A stretch of 64,000 nt of DNA from Streptomyces caeruleatus (lineage in GTDB: Bacteria > Actinomycetota > Actinomycetes > Streptomycetales > Streptomycetaceae): positions 559,469 to 623,468 of the forward strand of contig NZ_KQ948925.1 in the NCBI RefSeq assembly GCF_001514235.1. The letters run 5' to 3'. Positions 17,101-25,512 of this stretch are shown one piece after another. The notes below the pieces were generated by a model. It was not told the origin of the DNA, made no database searches, and was given only the letters and a program-made list of their open reading frames with translations. A program made the translations under genes and the position numbers. The first letter of the stretch is position 1; the number at the start of each line of letters is the position of its first letter.

Positions 17101-17239
17101 GCGCGGGCGTGACCAGGGAGACGCGGTGGCCGCGTGCGGCGTACTCGCGGGAGAGGTTCCACACGAGCGGGGACAGGCCGCCGCGCATCAGGCGGCCGTC
17201 GAAGCCCCCGCATTCGAAGGAGAAGGTGATGATGTGCAC
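14141..17239 (-). CDS. AcbS-like glycosyltransferase fused to HAD (Cof-type) phosphatase
   Basis: A 1032-residue two-part protein. Residues 1 to about 600 are a glycogen-synthase-like transferase (start HIITFSFECGGFDGRLMRGG, RGHRVSLVTPAHG, ARYAVHHKGQLELMRAV, LFPSKYELDGFLIAQAEAM), followed by the same C-terminal extension as the AcbS-like gene at 19308, ending VTLRSGRIVWDAV. Attached without a break is a Cof-type HAD phosphatase (about 768-1032): LVATDLDGTLLRSD, VVTGRPA, IDKLIL and FGDMPNDIPLL carry the four HAD motifs. The fusion suggests that phosphate removal is linked to glycosyl or pseudoglycosyl transfer. The GTG at 17239 is 13 bases after the kinase gene. It may do the AcbI-type transfer to maltose (inference). 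Confidence 0.88.
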   Translation of the reverse strand: MHIITFSFECGGFDGRLMRGGLSPLVWNLSREYAARGHRVSLVTPAHGHLEALRQRYDLRELDYRDTHTVPLVPDPKVWPDQPAEILLDLDTRAHLLRLDGVDVYLLSDSHLDLLPDRLYPPPATEGRDLAFFKPLVFQVDGLRFLRRYLGEGPADGSAGDGPAVVHGFEPAYHYLLPTVLAADDRYRTVSTVAANAPVTQKVYRPQVRRLLDLFGVHGVDLDALDGPPPAEDSPAATVARALAGTRMHVEHGPDHVGVFPLIAVDADLIDFVSPGQREHYVTWADTPVEALFASLPVARRLRERADRLLAGGCGIADSWLARDPEAVDRSAVRRELGLTVSGPVFSHVARYAVHHKGQLELMRAVEEVVAADPDVGFVIRCATGGGGDGPAVVANAAFQRLADRHPGQVHLDWRLADEETLFRQATSADFCLFPSKYELDGFLIAQAEAMACGAVPIATAQRVTSHFGHQRPLDAPDATGFSVPGSFRDDDHDLARALAERIRQAVTVFRTAPDTYARLSANARRLGRSFTWARSAELRLTAYERLIRGERKRPAVGEQGDELVGELVERGWLDVLPPTAHTEHRDLIVRAATEHGDADALARALGRDIDDLDAATWERLFDAAHRRADFARCGELARRAGRSDLSARLKGRFRLAVDPDGTWRVRYSHPEAARVEVVDEVPGTTAGESPPAPALESAAETLASDEPSPPATGAALRPLTAEGDGDGVFTGALDGPPIAGHALAMVTLRSGRIVWDAVPVPEPAFRLVATDLDGTLLRSDLTVSARTRRALDLVTASGAHHLVVTGRPAVACKHLLENLGYRGLAVCGQGAQLYDAGADRLLSSLALDRDLARSVVDRVEAELGRLELGIVTSPPESRFKVTAGFGERVRHGWDLTTDRDLLWTSPIDKLILHHPDVDEDRLAAVTRELTGGEVTVVHSVKGMVEVLPAGTDKGTGVARAAELLGFTGADTVAFGDMPNDIPLLAWAAHGVAVAGAHQDLRAMADEVAPGNDEDGVAAVLERLFTPLEEGP

Positions 17240-17252
17240 CTGGGGCGCTCCC

Positions 17253-18173
17253 TCACTCCGCCGTGCTCGCGCGGGCGCAGGCCGCGCGCAGGCCGGGCAG
17301 GTCGATGAACTCGGTGTGGGTGCCGGCACTGGCACAGGCGAACGCTCCCGACACGGACCCGGCCAGGACGCACTCGTCCATCGTCCGGCCCTCGAAGTGG
17401 GCGTGCAGGAAGGCGGTGACGAAGGCGTCGCCGGCGCCGTTGCTGTCGACCACCGGCCGCTCGGGCCGCACCGCGGGGAAGTGCCGCACCTTGGCCTCGC
17501 CGCGCACCAGCAGATGGCAGCCGTCCGCGCCGTCCGTGGCGACGACGAACCGGGCCCTGCCCTCGTCGAGGATGCCGTGCAGAACCTCGTCGAGGCGGTC
17601 GTGGACGGCCGCGGCGCTCAGGAAGACGTAGTCGGAGGAGAGGGCGTAGGTGCGGTGGTGCGGGTTGACGCCGTCCCAGTCGTGCAGGTCGGTGGAGCTG
17701 GTCAGGCCCAGCCGGTGGATGTCCTCGTAGAGGTCGCGGTTGTGCCCGATGATGGAGAGGTGGACGTGGCGTGTCCGCTCCAGGTGCGGCAGGTAGAAGT
17801 CGCGGGGCAGACGGAGGTCCACCGGGTGCCGGGAGTCGTAGAAGGAGAAGCGGCGGCCCTGCGCGTCGACCAGGTTGACGCCGCGCGGCGTGCCGTGCGG
17901 GGACACCACGTGGCTGAAGTCGAGCCCGTGCCGGGCGTACGCGGCGAGGACCGCGTGGCCCTGCGGGTCGTCGCCGAGGAAGTCGATGAACTTGGTGGTC
18001 AGGCCCAGGGCGTGCCAGCCGAGCGCGACTCCGTTGCCGGTGTGGGCCACGTAGTCGTACACCGGGGGCACGTGCAGCGAGTCGCCGGGCGGGATGCGCA
18101 GCGCGTCGACGCGTACGACGGTGTCGACACCGGCTCCGCCGACCACCAGGACGTCGTAGTGGGGCAGGCTCAT
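17253..18173 (-). CDS. acbK: PfkB-family kinase, acarbose 7-kinase-like (AcbK)
   Basis: A 306-residue ribokinase-family enzyme. The N-terminal [18 protein letters not shown], the substrate-region [14 protein letters not shown] and the C-terminal anion hole with catalytic Asp in [15 protein letters not shown] match AcbK as I recall it. AcbK phosphorylates acarbose at O-7 of the cyclitol, inactivating the inhibitor inside the producer, so this gene is likely to give self-protection during re-uptake. Its ATG is at 18173, overlapping the nucleotidyltransferase stop (ATGA), and it lies in the middle of the coupled operon. A general sugar kinase is the less likely alternative. Confidence 0.87.
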   Translation of the reverse strand: MSLPHYDVLVVGGAGVDTVVRVDALRIPPGDSLHVPPVYDYVAHTGNGVALGWHALGLTTKFIDFLGDDPQGHAVLAAYARHGLDFSHVVSPHGTPRGVNLVDAQGRRFSFYDSRHPVDLRLPRDFYLPHLERTRHVHLSIIGHNRDLYEDIHRLGLTSSTDLHDWDGVNPHHRTYALSSDYVFLSAAAVHDRLDEVLHGILDEGRARFVVATDGADGCHLLVRGEAKVRHFPAVRPERPVVDSNGAGDAFVTAFLHAHFEGRTMDECVLAGSVSGAFACASAGTHTEFIDLPGLRAACARASTAE

Positions 18174-19315
18174 GTTCGGGTTCCTTCCATGACGGCCGCG
18201 GAGTCCTCGACCCGCTGCACATGTCCGTTCTCCAGGACCACCGCCGAGTCGATGTCCTGGCCGGGGCGGATCACGGCGCCGGGCAGCACCACGCTGCGCC
18301 GGACCCGTGCGCCCGCCCCGACGCGTACGCCGGGGAACAGCACGCTGTGCTCCACGCGGCCTTCGTTGACGAGGTCCGCCGGGACCAACGACGCGACCAC
18401 GCCGGAGGCGTCGGCCACCCAGCCGCGGTCCACCCCGGGCCGGATGGTGCGGGGCATCCGCTCGACCGGGAGCGCCGCCCGCGGTCCGGCGGCGGCGAGC
18501 GTGAGATGGGCCCGGTGGTAGCGCTCGACGGTGCCGATGTCCTCCCAGTGGCCGTACACCTCGTGACCGCGGATGTGCTCGCCGGCCGCGAGCATCGCCG
18601 GGATGACGTCCCGGCTGATGTCGTGCTGCCAGTCGGTGCCGTCCAATTTCTCCAGATAGCGGTGGAGTACCTCGGCGTCGAAGACGCAGAACGCGGCGAA
18701 CACCAGGTCGCTGGTCGGTTCGGCGGGTTTCTCCACGAACTCGGTGAGCCGGCCGTCGCCGTCGAAGCGGACCATCCCGAACAGGTGGACCCAGCGGCGT
18801 TCGATGCGCTGGTAGGCGACGGTCAGGGCGGCCCCGGAGGCGCGGTGTTCGGCGATCAGCTGCCGGTAGTCGTACCGGTAGACGTGGTCGGCGTGCAGGA
18901 CGAGCACCTGCTCACGGCCGCCGCCGAAGACGTGGGCGGCCTTGCGGATCAGGGCGTCGGCGGTGCCCCGCTCGGCCGGCCAGGTGCGTTCGGGCAACTC
19001 GTCGGGAAGCGCGCCGGGGAGTACGTCCGCCGCCGCCCGGTAGGCGTCGTCGTACGGTCCGAAGTGCACCCGGAATCCGGCCTCCCGGTTCCACAACCGG
19101 TGCAGGTCGTCCATGAGTTGACGCTCCTCGTACTGGGACAGCAGCAGCACCTCCCCCACCCCCGAGGCCCGCGCGTTGAAGAGGCTGAAGTCGATCAGCC
19201 GGCAGGTGCCGCCGTACGGGACGAGAGGCTTCAGGCGTCCGGCGCCCAGGGGGCCCATACGTCGACCCTCGCCGCCCGCGAGCAGGACGGCACGCACCCC
19301 TCCCCGCTCAGCCAT
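18170..19315 (-). CDS. acbR: GlgC-like nucleotidyltransferase (AcbR-like)
   Basis: A 381-residue protein of the ADP-glucose pyrophosphorylase family. Nucleotide-binding loop: [21 protein letters not shown]; substrate regions: [14 protein letters not shown] and [12 protein letters not shown]; a left-handed beta-helix tail follows ([18 protein letters not shown]). In the acarbose pathway AcbR activates 1-epi-valienol 1,7-bisphosphate to its NDP form, the donor for the pseudoglycosyltransferase. Here it overlaps the AcbS-like gene by 8 bases and the kinase by 4. A true glycogen role is unlikely given the valiolone synthase and AcbS-like partners in the same operon. Confidence 0.88.
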   Translation of the reverse strand: MAERGGVRAVLLAGGEGRRMGPLGAGRLKPLVPYGGTCRLIDFSLFNARASGVGEVLLLSQYEERQLMDDLHRLWNREAGFRVHFGPYDDAYRAAADVLPGALPDELPERTWPAERGTADALIRKAAHVFGGGREQVLVLHADHVYRYDYRQLIAEHRASGAALTVAYQRIERRWVHLFGMVRFDGDGRLTEFVEKPAEPTSDLVFAAFCVFDAEVLHRYLEKLDGTDWQHDISRDVIPAMLAAGEHIRGHEVYGHWEDIGTVERYHRAHLTLAAAGPRAALPVERMPRTIRPGVDRGWVADASGVVASLVPADLVNEGRVEHSVLFPGVRVGAGARVRRSVVLPGAVIRPGQDIDSAVVLENGHVQRVEDSAAVMEGTRT

Positions 19316-21410
19316 GACGAACCTCGTCCCAGGCGACCCGGCCGGAGGCCAGCGTCAGCAGCAGCCTGGCCTCGGGGGCCGGTGGCGGTCCCTCGAACTC
19401 GCCGGGTGCGGTGCGCAGCAGCGCGCGGACCTCGGGCAGCGCTCGGGTCGCCGTGCCGCGCGGGGCGGGCGTCACCGCCTCTACCCGCTCGGCATGCGGC
19501 AGGCGGTAGACGAGGGTGCCGTCGGGGGCGGTCGAGGACCGCTCGCGCACGCCCCGTGCCTCCTCGTCTGTCACGGCAGCGGGGTGGCGGTCCACGATCT
19601 GCTCGCAGGTGGCGAAGTCGGCCCGCTCCCACGCGGTGCGGAAGAAGCGTCGGGCAGCCGCCTCGTCGAGCGGGGCCCGGCGTTCGTACGCCGCCAGGTC
19701 GCCGTGGGCCACTGCCGCCTCCGCGGTGATCTCCTCGTCCTTCAGCAGGTCGAACCAGCCGTGCCGCAGGGCCCGTTCGGCCGGCAGCACGTCCGGCTCG
19801 CCGCGCCACAGTCGGCCGAACGCGGCCAGGTGCAGGTCCGCGCACTGCTCCCAGGTGAACTGCCGGGCGACGGCTGCCGCGCGGGCCGACAGCTCCCGGT
19901 GGCGGGCCGGGTCCTCGGACCACAGCGTCACCGCCTCGCGGATGCGCGCGACGAGGGCGTCGGTGAGCAGGGGGTCGTCCTCGGTGAAGGAGCGGTTGAC
20001 GGCGAAGCCGGTGGTCTGCGGCTCGGGCCGGGCGTGCAGGAAGTGCGCCATGCCTTCCTGGGCCGTGGCGATGGGCACCGCGCCGCAGACCATCGCCTCG
20101 CCCTGGGCGATGAGGAAGGTGTCCATCTCGAACTTGGACGGGAAGAGGCAGAAGTCGGCGGCCGCCGCGTACTCGAACACCGTCCGCTCGTCCACCCGCT
20201 CCCACTCCAGGTGGAGCCGTCCGCGATGGCGTTCGGCGACCTCCCGGAAGTACGGGTCGTCGAGGGGGGCGCCGGAGATGCAGCGCACCACGAAGTTGGC
20301 GGCGAGCCCGTCGCCGAGCACCCGGTCCACGGCGCGTATCAGCTCCAGCTGGCCCTTGTGGTTGAGGGCGTAGCGCGCGTTGTGGAAGAAGGTCGGCAGG
20401 GCCGGGTCCAGTCCGAGGTCACCCAACACCCGTGCCCGGTCCACCTCTTGGGGATCCCAGGCCAGCCACTGGTCGGAGATCGCGCAGCCTCCGACGAACA
20501 TCTTGTGCGCGTTCTCGCGGACGGCGCGGGCGATGGGCAGGTGGGTGAAGAGGGCTTCGAAGGGGGTGTCGCGGAAGGAGGCGTAGAAGTCGAGCTGGCC
20601 GGGTGAGAGGAAGTCGATCAGGTCGGCGTTCTCCAGGACCAGTTGGTAGGGGGCCACGTGGTCGGGCGGGTACTCGTAGTGCAGATGGGTCAGTTGCTGG
20701 TACTGGCGGACCACTTCGAGTTCGGGAGCACCGGCCGCCGGATCCTCGGGCGGGAGATGGTGTTCGGCGCCCAGGAGGCGGAGGAGTCTGCGGACCTCGG
20801 GCGCGTAGACCTTCTTCGCGATCGGCATGTTGCTCTGCACCGTGCTGACGACGAGTTTCAGCGGGTCGTCGCGCAGCGCGGCCGGCACCAGGTAGTGGTA
20901 GTAGGGCTCGTGGGCGTGGACCAGCGCCTTCTCCTCGGCGAACCAGTGGCGCAGGAAGCGCACGCTGTCCACCTGGAAGACCAGCGGCTTGAAGAAGACC
21001 AGGTCGCGGCCCTTGGTGGAGTACGGCGGGTAGAAGGTGTCCGGGAGCCGGTCGAGGTGGTCGTTGGAGAGGAAGTACAGGTCCACGCCGTCGAGGCGGA
21101 TACGGTGCGCGGTGGTGCGCAGGGCCAGGTGCTCCTCGGCGGGGAATCCGTGCCATACGTCCGGGTCGAGGACCAGCGGCAGTTCGTACTCGTCGGCGTA
21201 GTCGAGGTCCTCCACCGGGTATCTGCGACGCAGGTCGTCGAGCCTGCCGTGGGCGGGGGTGACGATGGAGACCCGGTGGCCGCGCGCGGCGAACTCCCGG
21301 GACAGGTTCCACAGGTACACCGAGGTGCCGCCCTGGAGGAAGGTGTGGTCGAAGCCGCAGCATTCGAAGTAGGTCTCGATGACGTGCATGCGGGGCTCGG
21401 TCACGTTCAC
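19308..21410 (-). CDS. acbS: AcbS-like (pseudo)glycosyltransferase
   Basis: A 700-residue transferase of the glycogen-synthase fold. The N-terminus [20 protein letters not shown], the loop [37 protein letters not shown] and [19 protein letters not shown] closely follow the AcbS sequence of the acarbose cluster as I remember it, and the tail [14 protein letters not shown] is also shared. AcbS joins NDP-valienol 7-phosphate to dTDP-4-amino-4,6-dideoxyglucose through a C-N bond, making the acarviosyl core. The GTG at 21410 overlaps the preceding stop (GTGA), which supports it over the in-frame ATG at 21389. A paralogue fused to a phosphatase is at 14141-17239. Confidence 0.9.
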   Translation of the reverse strand: MNVTEPRMHVIETYFECCGFDHTFLQGGTSVYLWNLSREFAARGHRVSIVTPAHGRLDDLRRRYPVEDLDYADEYELPLVLDPDVWHGFPAEEHLALRTTAHRIRLDGVDLYFLSNDHLDRLPDTFYPPYSTKGRDLVFFKPLVFQVDSVRFLRHWFAEEKALVHAHEPYYHYLVPAALRDDPLKLVVSTVQSNMPIAKKVYAPEVRRLLRLLGAEHHLPPEDPAAGAPELEVVRQYQQLTHLHYEYPPDHVAPYQLVLENADLIDFLSPGQLDFYASFRDTPFEALFTHLPIARAVRENAHKMFVGGCAISDQWLAWDPQEVDRARVLGDLGLDPALPTFFHNARYALNHKGQLELIRAVDRVLGDGLAANFVVRCISGAPLDDPYFREVAERHRGRLHLEWERVDERTVFEYAAAADFCLFPSKFEMDTFLIAQGEAMVCGAVPIATAQEGMAHFLHARPEPQTTGFAVNRSFTEDDPLLTDALVARIREAVTLWSEDPARHRELSARAAAVARQFTWEQCADLHLAAFGRLWRGEPDVLPAERALRHGWFDLLKDEEITAEAAVAHGDLAAYERRAPLDEAAARRFFRTAWERADFATCEQIVDRHPAAVTDEEARGVRERSSTAPDGTLVYRLPHAERVEAVTPAPRGTATRALPEVRALLRTAPGEFEGPPPAPEARLLLTLASGRVAWDEVRHG

Positions 21411-22876
21411 GTCCTAGCTGGAAGGGTCGAGGCCGGGATGCGGGCCCCCGGTGGGAGGGCGTGGCGCAGGTCGATCGCGGCGTGGTACGGCCGGGCGTGG
21501 TCGATGTTGTAGGCGAGTTCGTGCAGTAGTCGGCCCAGGTAGAGCAGGCGGCGCAGGGGGTCGTTCGGCGAGGTGCCGAGGAGCAGGCGCAGTACCCGCG
21601 CCCGCCAGACGTCGGCGGCGTGGAAGACCTGCCGCAGCACGGCCCGGCGTTCGGGTGGCCAGTCGTCGGCGCCGTCGAGCGCGCCCCGCATCGTGTCGAA
21701 GGAGTCGATGCCCAGACGCCGCCCGCTCTCGAAGGCCGCCTCGTCGGCGGTGAAGTACTCCAGTGCGCGCTGGACGGCGACGAGGTCCTGCACCGGTGAC
21801 TGCGCGGCCCATCCCGGGTCACCGGGACCGAGGGCCGGGGTGGACAGGTCGATCACGTGCATCGACCAGCTCCCGTCTTCCCGGGGCCGGCACAGCAGGT
21901 GCGACAGGTGCAGGTCGCCGTGGCAGGGGCCGGAGGCGAAACCGGCGGGTGCGGCGTCGAAGGCGGAGTGCAGTGCCGCCGTCTCCTGCGCCAGTGCCGT
22001 GAAGGCCGCGGCGTGGGCGGCCGGGGGCAGGCCGATGTCCGCGGCGGCGAGTTCGGCCGTGCGGGCTGTGGTCCGGGCGAGCACCTCCTGTACCGGGTAC
22101 GGCGGTGCGGGACGGCCGCCGAGGCCGGCGGCCAGGTCGCGGTGGAACCCGGCGAGGAACCGTCCGGCCTCCCGCAGGTTCCGCTCCAGTGGGCGCACAT
22201 GCGCTCGTACTGCGTCGTCGAGGGCTTCGGGGGCCTGGGCGTCGGTCACCTTCGGCCACAGCGACCGCATGCTCTGTCGCAGTGGCAGGTCGACGCCGTC
22301 GCCGGGCGCGTACCGGTAGAACACGCCCAGCGGGTGGTGGGCGCCGGTGGCGGGGTCGACGTAGGTGTAGTCGCCGGCCCAGTCGGGGGTGCGGCCGGTG
22401 CCGTTCAGCAGTCGTAGGAGTTCCGGTTCGCGGACGGTGTCGTCCAGGCGCCGGTAGGTCTTGTGGACGTACGCCGTGCCGTCGTTCTCCACGAGCGACA
22501 GGGCGTTGGAGGACCAGCCGCGTTCGAAGGGCAGCGGGCGCACCTTGTGCGGGGTGAGGCCCGTGCCGCGGAACAGCACGAGGCCGCCGCGGTCCGTGCG
22601 CAGCCGGTCCCCGGCGCAGACCGCGTCCAGGGCGGCGGTGTCGAACTCCTCGCCGCCGTGCGCCTCTTCGACACCCGTGCCGCCCGGTAGCGGCCTGACC
22701 GGCACGAACCAGCGCTGTCCGGATGCGGGTCCGCCGACCGCGGCCACGACCAGCAGGTGGGCGGCGGTGCCGAGTTCGGCGTGGTCGACCCGCTCGAAAC
22801 GCGCGGCCCGCCTGGCGTCCTCCGGCAGCCACGGGGCCGTGCGCAGCAGGGCACCCAGGTCGTCGTTGCGTATCAT
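21407..22876 (-). CDS. acbU: Maltokinase/APH-type kinase (AcbU-like)
   Basis: A 489-residue kinase with the aminoglycoside-phosphotransferase fold in its maltokinase (Pep2/Mak) form. The catalytic loop is visible as GPCHGDLHLSHLLC, the metal-binding Asp in MHVIDLSTPALG and the lysine region in TAYVHKTYRRLDD. Mak1-type maltokinases make maltose 1-phosphate; in the acarbose cluster AcbU is of this type and phosphorylates C-1 of the valienol 7-phosphate intermediate. The operon position directly before the AcbS- and AcbR-type genes, which need that 1-phosphate, favours the cyclitol role. The gene is 7 bases downstream of the exporter gene. Confidence 0.85.
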   Translation of the reverse strand: MIRNDDLGALLRTAPWLPEDARRAARFERVDHAELGTAAHLLVVAAVGGPASGQRWFVPVRPLPGGTGVEEAHGGEEFDTAALDAVCAGDRLRTDRGGLVLFRGTGLTPHKVRPLPFERGWSSNALSLVENDGTAYVHKTYRRLDDTVREPELLRLLNGTGRTPDWAGDYTYVDPATGAHHPLGVFYRYAPGDGVDLPLRQSMRSLWPKVTDAQAPEALDDAVRAHVRPLERNLREAGRFLAGFHRDLAAGLGGRPAPPYPVQEVLARTTARTAELAAADIGLPPAAHAAAFTALAQETAALHSAFDAAPAGFASGPCHGDLHLSHLLCRPREDGSWSMHVIDLSTPALGPGDPGWAAQSPVQDLVAVQRALEYFTADEAAFESGRRLGIDSFDTMRGALDGADDWPPERRAVLRQVFHAADVWRARVLRLLLGTSPNDPLRRLLYLGRLLHELAYNIDHARPYHAAIDLRHALPPGARIPASTLPART

Positions 22877-22883
22877 GCGCGGC

Positions 22884-23684
22884 TCAACTCCCGGTCATCT
22901 CGTATCGGTTGACGCCGCGGCGCCAGACGGCCAGGGCGAGCGCCAGGGCGCCGACGGTCACGACCGGCAGCCAGCCGAGCAGGCCGGTCGTCCCGGTGAG
23001 CAGGTAGACGCTCGGCACGTAGGCGGTGAAGGCGAAGGGCAGGACCCAGGTGAGCAGGGCTTTCAGCGAGGGGTGGTAGATGTCCAGCGGGTAGGCGGAG
23101 AACTCCGAGACCTGGCTCGCGGCGTACATCGCCGGCAGGCTCGTCACGGTCCAGAAGGACAGCGAGGCGAAGAACAGCTTCACCGCCGTGTGCAGCAGGG
23201 CGCCGCACAGCACCAGCGCGGGTGCCAGGGCCCACTGGAGCGGGGTGAGGGAGAGGTCGAGTTCGGCTCCCGCGTAGCCCACCAGTACGGCGCCGACGAC
23301 GAGTTCGCCGAGCCCGTCGGGGTGGAAGAAGCGCTCCGACAGCAGGGAGAACAAGGGATCGACCGGGCGGACGAGGTAGCGGTAGAACTCGCCGCGCTGG
23401 ATGAGCTTGCGGCCCAGTTCCCACAGCTGGTCGGTGAAGAGGTGGTCCAGGCCGCGGGGCAGCAGGGAGAACCCCAGAAGGAACAGCACCTCGTGGTACG
23501 ACCAGCCGCCCACGGCGGGGACCTGCCGGAAGACGAGGCCGACGACGGCCGTCTGGATGCCGACCCGGACCAGGAACGCGCCCGCGCCCAGGAAGAAATC
23601 GGTGCGGTACGCAGCCAGCCGGTGCAGGCCGACCCCGCCGAGGAAGAAGGAGAGCCACAGGTAGCGCGCCACGGTGCGGGTCAT
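22884..23684 (-). CDS. acbY: ABC-2 type exporter permease (AcbY-like)
   Basis: A 266-residue membrane protein with about six hydrophobic segments (for example LFFASLSFWTVTSLPAMYAAS and LLGWLPVVTVGALALALAVW). The motif RGEFYRYLVRPVDPLF is typical of the DUF990/ABC-2 permease pairs. It forms a heterodimer with the permease encoded by 23681-24490 and is energised by the ATPase of 24487-25512. AcbWXY is the proposed exporter of acarbose or its phosphate. The ATG at 23684 overlaps the previous stop (ATGA). Confidence 0.87.
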   Translation of the reverse strand: MTRTVARYLWLSFFLGGVGLHRLAAYRTDFFLGAGAFLVRVGIQTAVVGLVFRQVPAVGGWSYHEVLFLLGFSLLPRGLDHLFTDQLWELGRKLIQRGEFYRYLVRPVDPLFSLLSERFFHPDGLGELVVGAVLVGYAGAELDLSLTPLQWALAPALVLCGALLHTAVKLFFASLSFWTVTSLPAMYAASQVSEFSAYPLDIYHPSLKALLTWVLPFAFTAYVPSVYLLTGTTGLLGWLPVVTVGALALALAVWRRGVNRYEMTGS

Positions 23685-24490
23685 CCGCCGAGCACCTCCA
23701 GCCGTCCCAGGGCGGCCCGCCACAGCGCGGCGCACAGCAGCGAGAGACCTGCGGCCCAGGCCACCTGCTGCGCCAGCAGCCACGCCGCGTCGGCCCAGCC
23801 GTCGTAACGGCCCAGGAGCAGGGTCAGCGGGCCGTCGACCATGCCGCGGAAGGGCAGGGCCCGCGCGAGCGTCGCCAGCGGGTCCGGCATCAGCGCGAGG
23901 GGGACGAGCTGGCCGGCGAAGAAGGCGACGACGCTCTGCTTGACCATCCGCACCCCCCAGGTGTTGGTGGTGAGGAACCCGGTCATGCCGGTCAGCAGGT
24001 TCACGCAGAACGCCAGCAGCACCGACAGGGCGGTGGAGACGGTGAACAGCAGCAGGTCCGCGGGACGGGGCGCGGTGAGCGGGACGATCGCGGCGAACAG
24101 GCCGAGCACCGGCAGGCCGACCAGCACGGCGTTGGCCCCGACCACGGGCAGGCAGGCGAAGAACCGCATCACCGGGTAGCTCACGGGGCGTACGAGCATG
24201 ACGGCGACGTCACCCCGGTACACCTCGGCCGCGACCTCGTCGTCCACCCGGTTGGTGTGCAGCACTTGAAGGATCTGGGCCACCAGGAGGTAGGTGGTGA
24301 TGTCCTGCACGGTGAAGCCGCCGGGGCCACGGCCGGGGGTGCCCTCGTACACGGCGCGCCACAGGAAGACGGTGACCGCGGCGCCGGCGGCCGCGGTGAC
24401 CGCCGTCATCGCGAACATGGAGCGGTACTGGAGCAGGGACTGCAGGCCGCTGGTGGCGAACGGCAGATAGCGGCGGAGGCGAGTGATCAT
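23681..24490 (-). CDS. acbX: ABC-2 type exporter permease (AcbX-like)
   Basis: A 269-residue integral membrane protein of the same ABC-2 family as its neighbour. It has an N-terminal segment MFAMTAVTAAAGAAVTVFLW, the conserved YRGDVAVMLVRPVSYPVMRF and several later hydrophobic stretches (LLLFTVSTALSVLLAFCVNLL). It partners the permease at 22884-23684 to form the membrane channel of an exporter, presumably for the pseudo-oligosaccharide product. Four-base overlaps join it to both neighbours. Confidence 0.87.
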   Translation of the reverse strand: MITRLRRYLPFATSGLQSLLQYRSMFAMTAVTAAAGAAVTVFLWRAVYEGTPGRGPGGFTVQDITTYLLVAQILQVLHTNRVDDEVAAEVYRGDVAVMLVRPVSYPVMRFFACLPVVGANAVLVGLPVLGLFAAIVPLTAPRPADLLLFTVSTALSVLLAFCVNLLTGMTGFLTTNTWGVRMVKQSVVAFFAGQLVPLALMPDPLATLARALPFRGMVDGPLTLLLGRYDGWADAAWLLAQQVAWAAGLSLLCAALWRAALGRLEVLGG

Positions 24491-25512
24491 GCGGCGCCCT
24501 CGTGCGCGGTTCCGGGCGTCCGGGAGCGGCCGTAGATCTTGCGCAGCACGTCCTCCAGGCCGGGTTCGGGGGCGTACCAGTCGGCGAGGTCGAAGCGGTC
24601 GAGGAGGAAGGCGAGGACCTCGCGGGAGGTGTAGCGGCCGGTGGGGTAGTCGACGCGGATACGGCCGCGGTCGTCCGGTGTGGCGCGCACTCCGGGAAGG
24701 CCGGCCTCGATGCGCTGCCGTGCCGTTTCGGGTGCGGTGCCGTCGCGGTGGTCGAAGACGACCGAGCGGTGGTCGGCGGTGCGCAGCAGGTCCGTCAGGG
24801 TGCCCTGGTGGACGACCCGTCCGTGGTCGACGACCAGGGCGTCGTCGCAGATCGCGGCGATGTCGGCGATGTCGTGGCTGGTCAGCACGACGGTGGTGCC
24901 CAGCTCGCGGTGGGCGCGGTTGACCAGCTGGCGCACCGCGTCCTTGAGCACCATGTCGAGGCCGATCGTCGGCTCGTCCCAGAACAGGACGGCGGGGTCG
25001 TGCAGCAGGCTCGCCGCGATCTCGGCGCGCATGCGCTGGCCGAGGCTCAGCTGCCGTACGGGCGTGGTGCCCAGGGCGTCGATGTCGAGGAGGTCCCGGA
25101 ACAGGGTGAGGTTGCGCCGGTAGACGGGTTCGGGGATGTCGTAGATGCGGCGCAGGATGCGGAAGGAGTCGGGTACGGACAGGTCCCACCACAGCTGGCT
25201 GCGCTGGCCGAAGACGACGCCGATGGCGCGGGCGTTGCGCTGCCGGTGCCGGTAGGGCTCCAGCCCGGCGACCAGGCAGCGGCCGGAGGTGGGGGTCATG
25301 ATGCCGGTCAGCATCTTGATGGTGGTCGACTTTCCGGCACCGTTGGCGCCGATGTAGGCGGTCTTGGTACCGGCCGGTATCTCGAAGGAGACGTCGTCGA
25401 CGGCGCGTACGACGCGGTACTCGCGGGTGAAGAGGGTGCGGAGGCTGCCGAGCAGGCCGGGTTCGCGTTCGGCCAGCCGGAACTCCTTGACGAGGCGCTC
25501 CGCCACGATCAC
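24487..25512 (-). CDS. acbW: ABC exporter ATPase (AcbW-like)
   Basis: A 341-residue nucleotide-binding subunit. Walker A: YIGANGAGKSTTIKML. Q-loop: IGVVFGQRSQLWWDL. Signature: RQLSLGQRMRAEIA. Walker B: AVLFWDEPTIGLD. H-loop: TSHDI. The 'SLGQRMRAE..AS' signature is typical of the ATPases that work with DUF990/ABC-2 permease pairs, which are encoded directly downstream. It probably drives export of the amylase inhibitor. The GTG at 25512 overlaps the aminotransferase stop (GTGA). Confidence 0.92.
   Translation of the reverse strand: MIVAERLVKEFRLAEREPGLLGSLRTLFTREYRVVRAVDDVSFEIPAGTKTAYIGANGAGKSTTIKMLTGIMTPTSGRCLVAGLEPYRHRQRNARAIGVVFGQRSQLWWDLSVPDSFRILRRIYDIPEPVYRRNLTLFRDLLDIDALGTTPVRQLSLGQRMRAEIAASLLHDPAVLFWDEPTIGLDMVLKDAVRQLVNRAHRELGTTVVLTSHDIADIAAICDDALVVDHGRVVHQGTLTDLLRTADHRSVVFDHRDGTAPETARQRIEAGLPGVRATPDDRGRIRVDYPTGRYTSREVLAFLLDRFDLADWYAPEPGLEDVLRKIYGRSRTPGTAHEGAA

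Noticed and set aside
12030..21410. Ordinary glycogen metabolism (GlgC, glycogen synthase, MalQ, maltokinase)
   Set aside because: The same operon contains a valiolone synthase, an AcbK-type kinase, a 4-aminotransferase and an ABC-2 exporter, which glycogen metabolism does not need.
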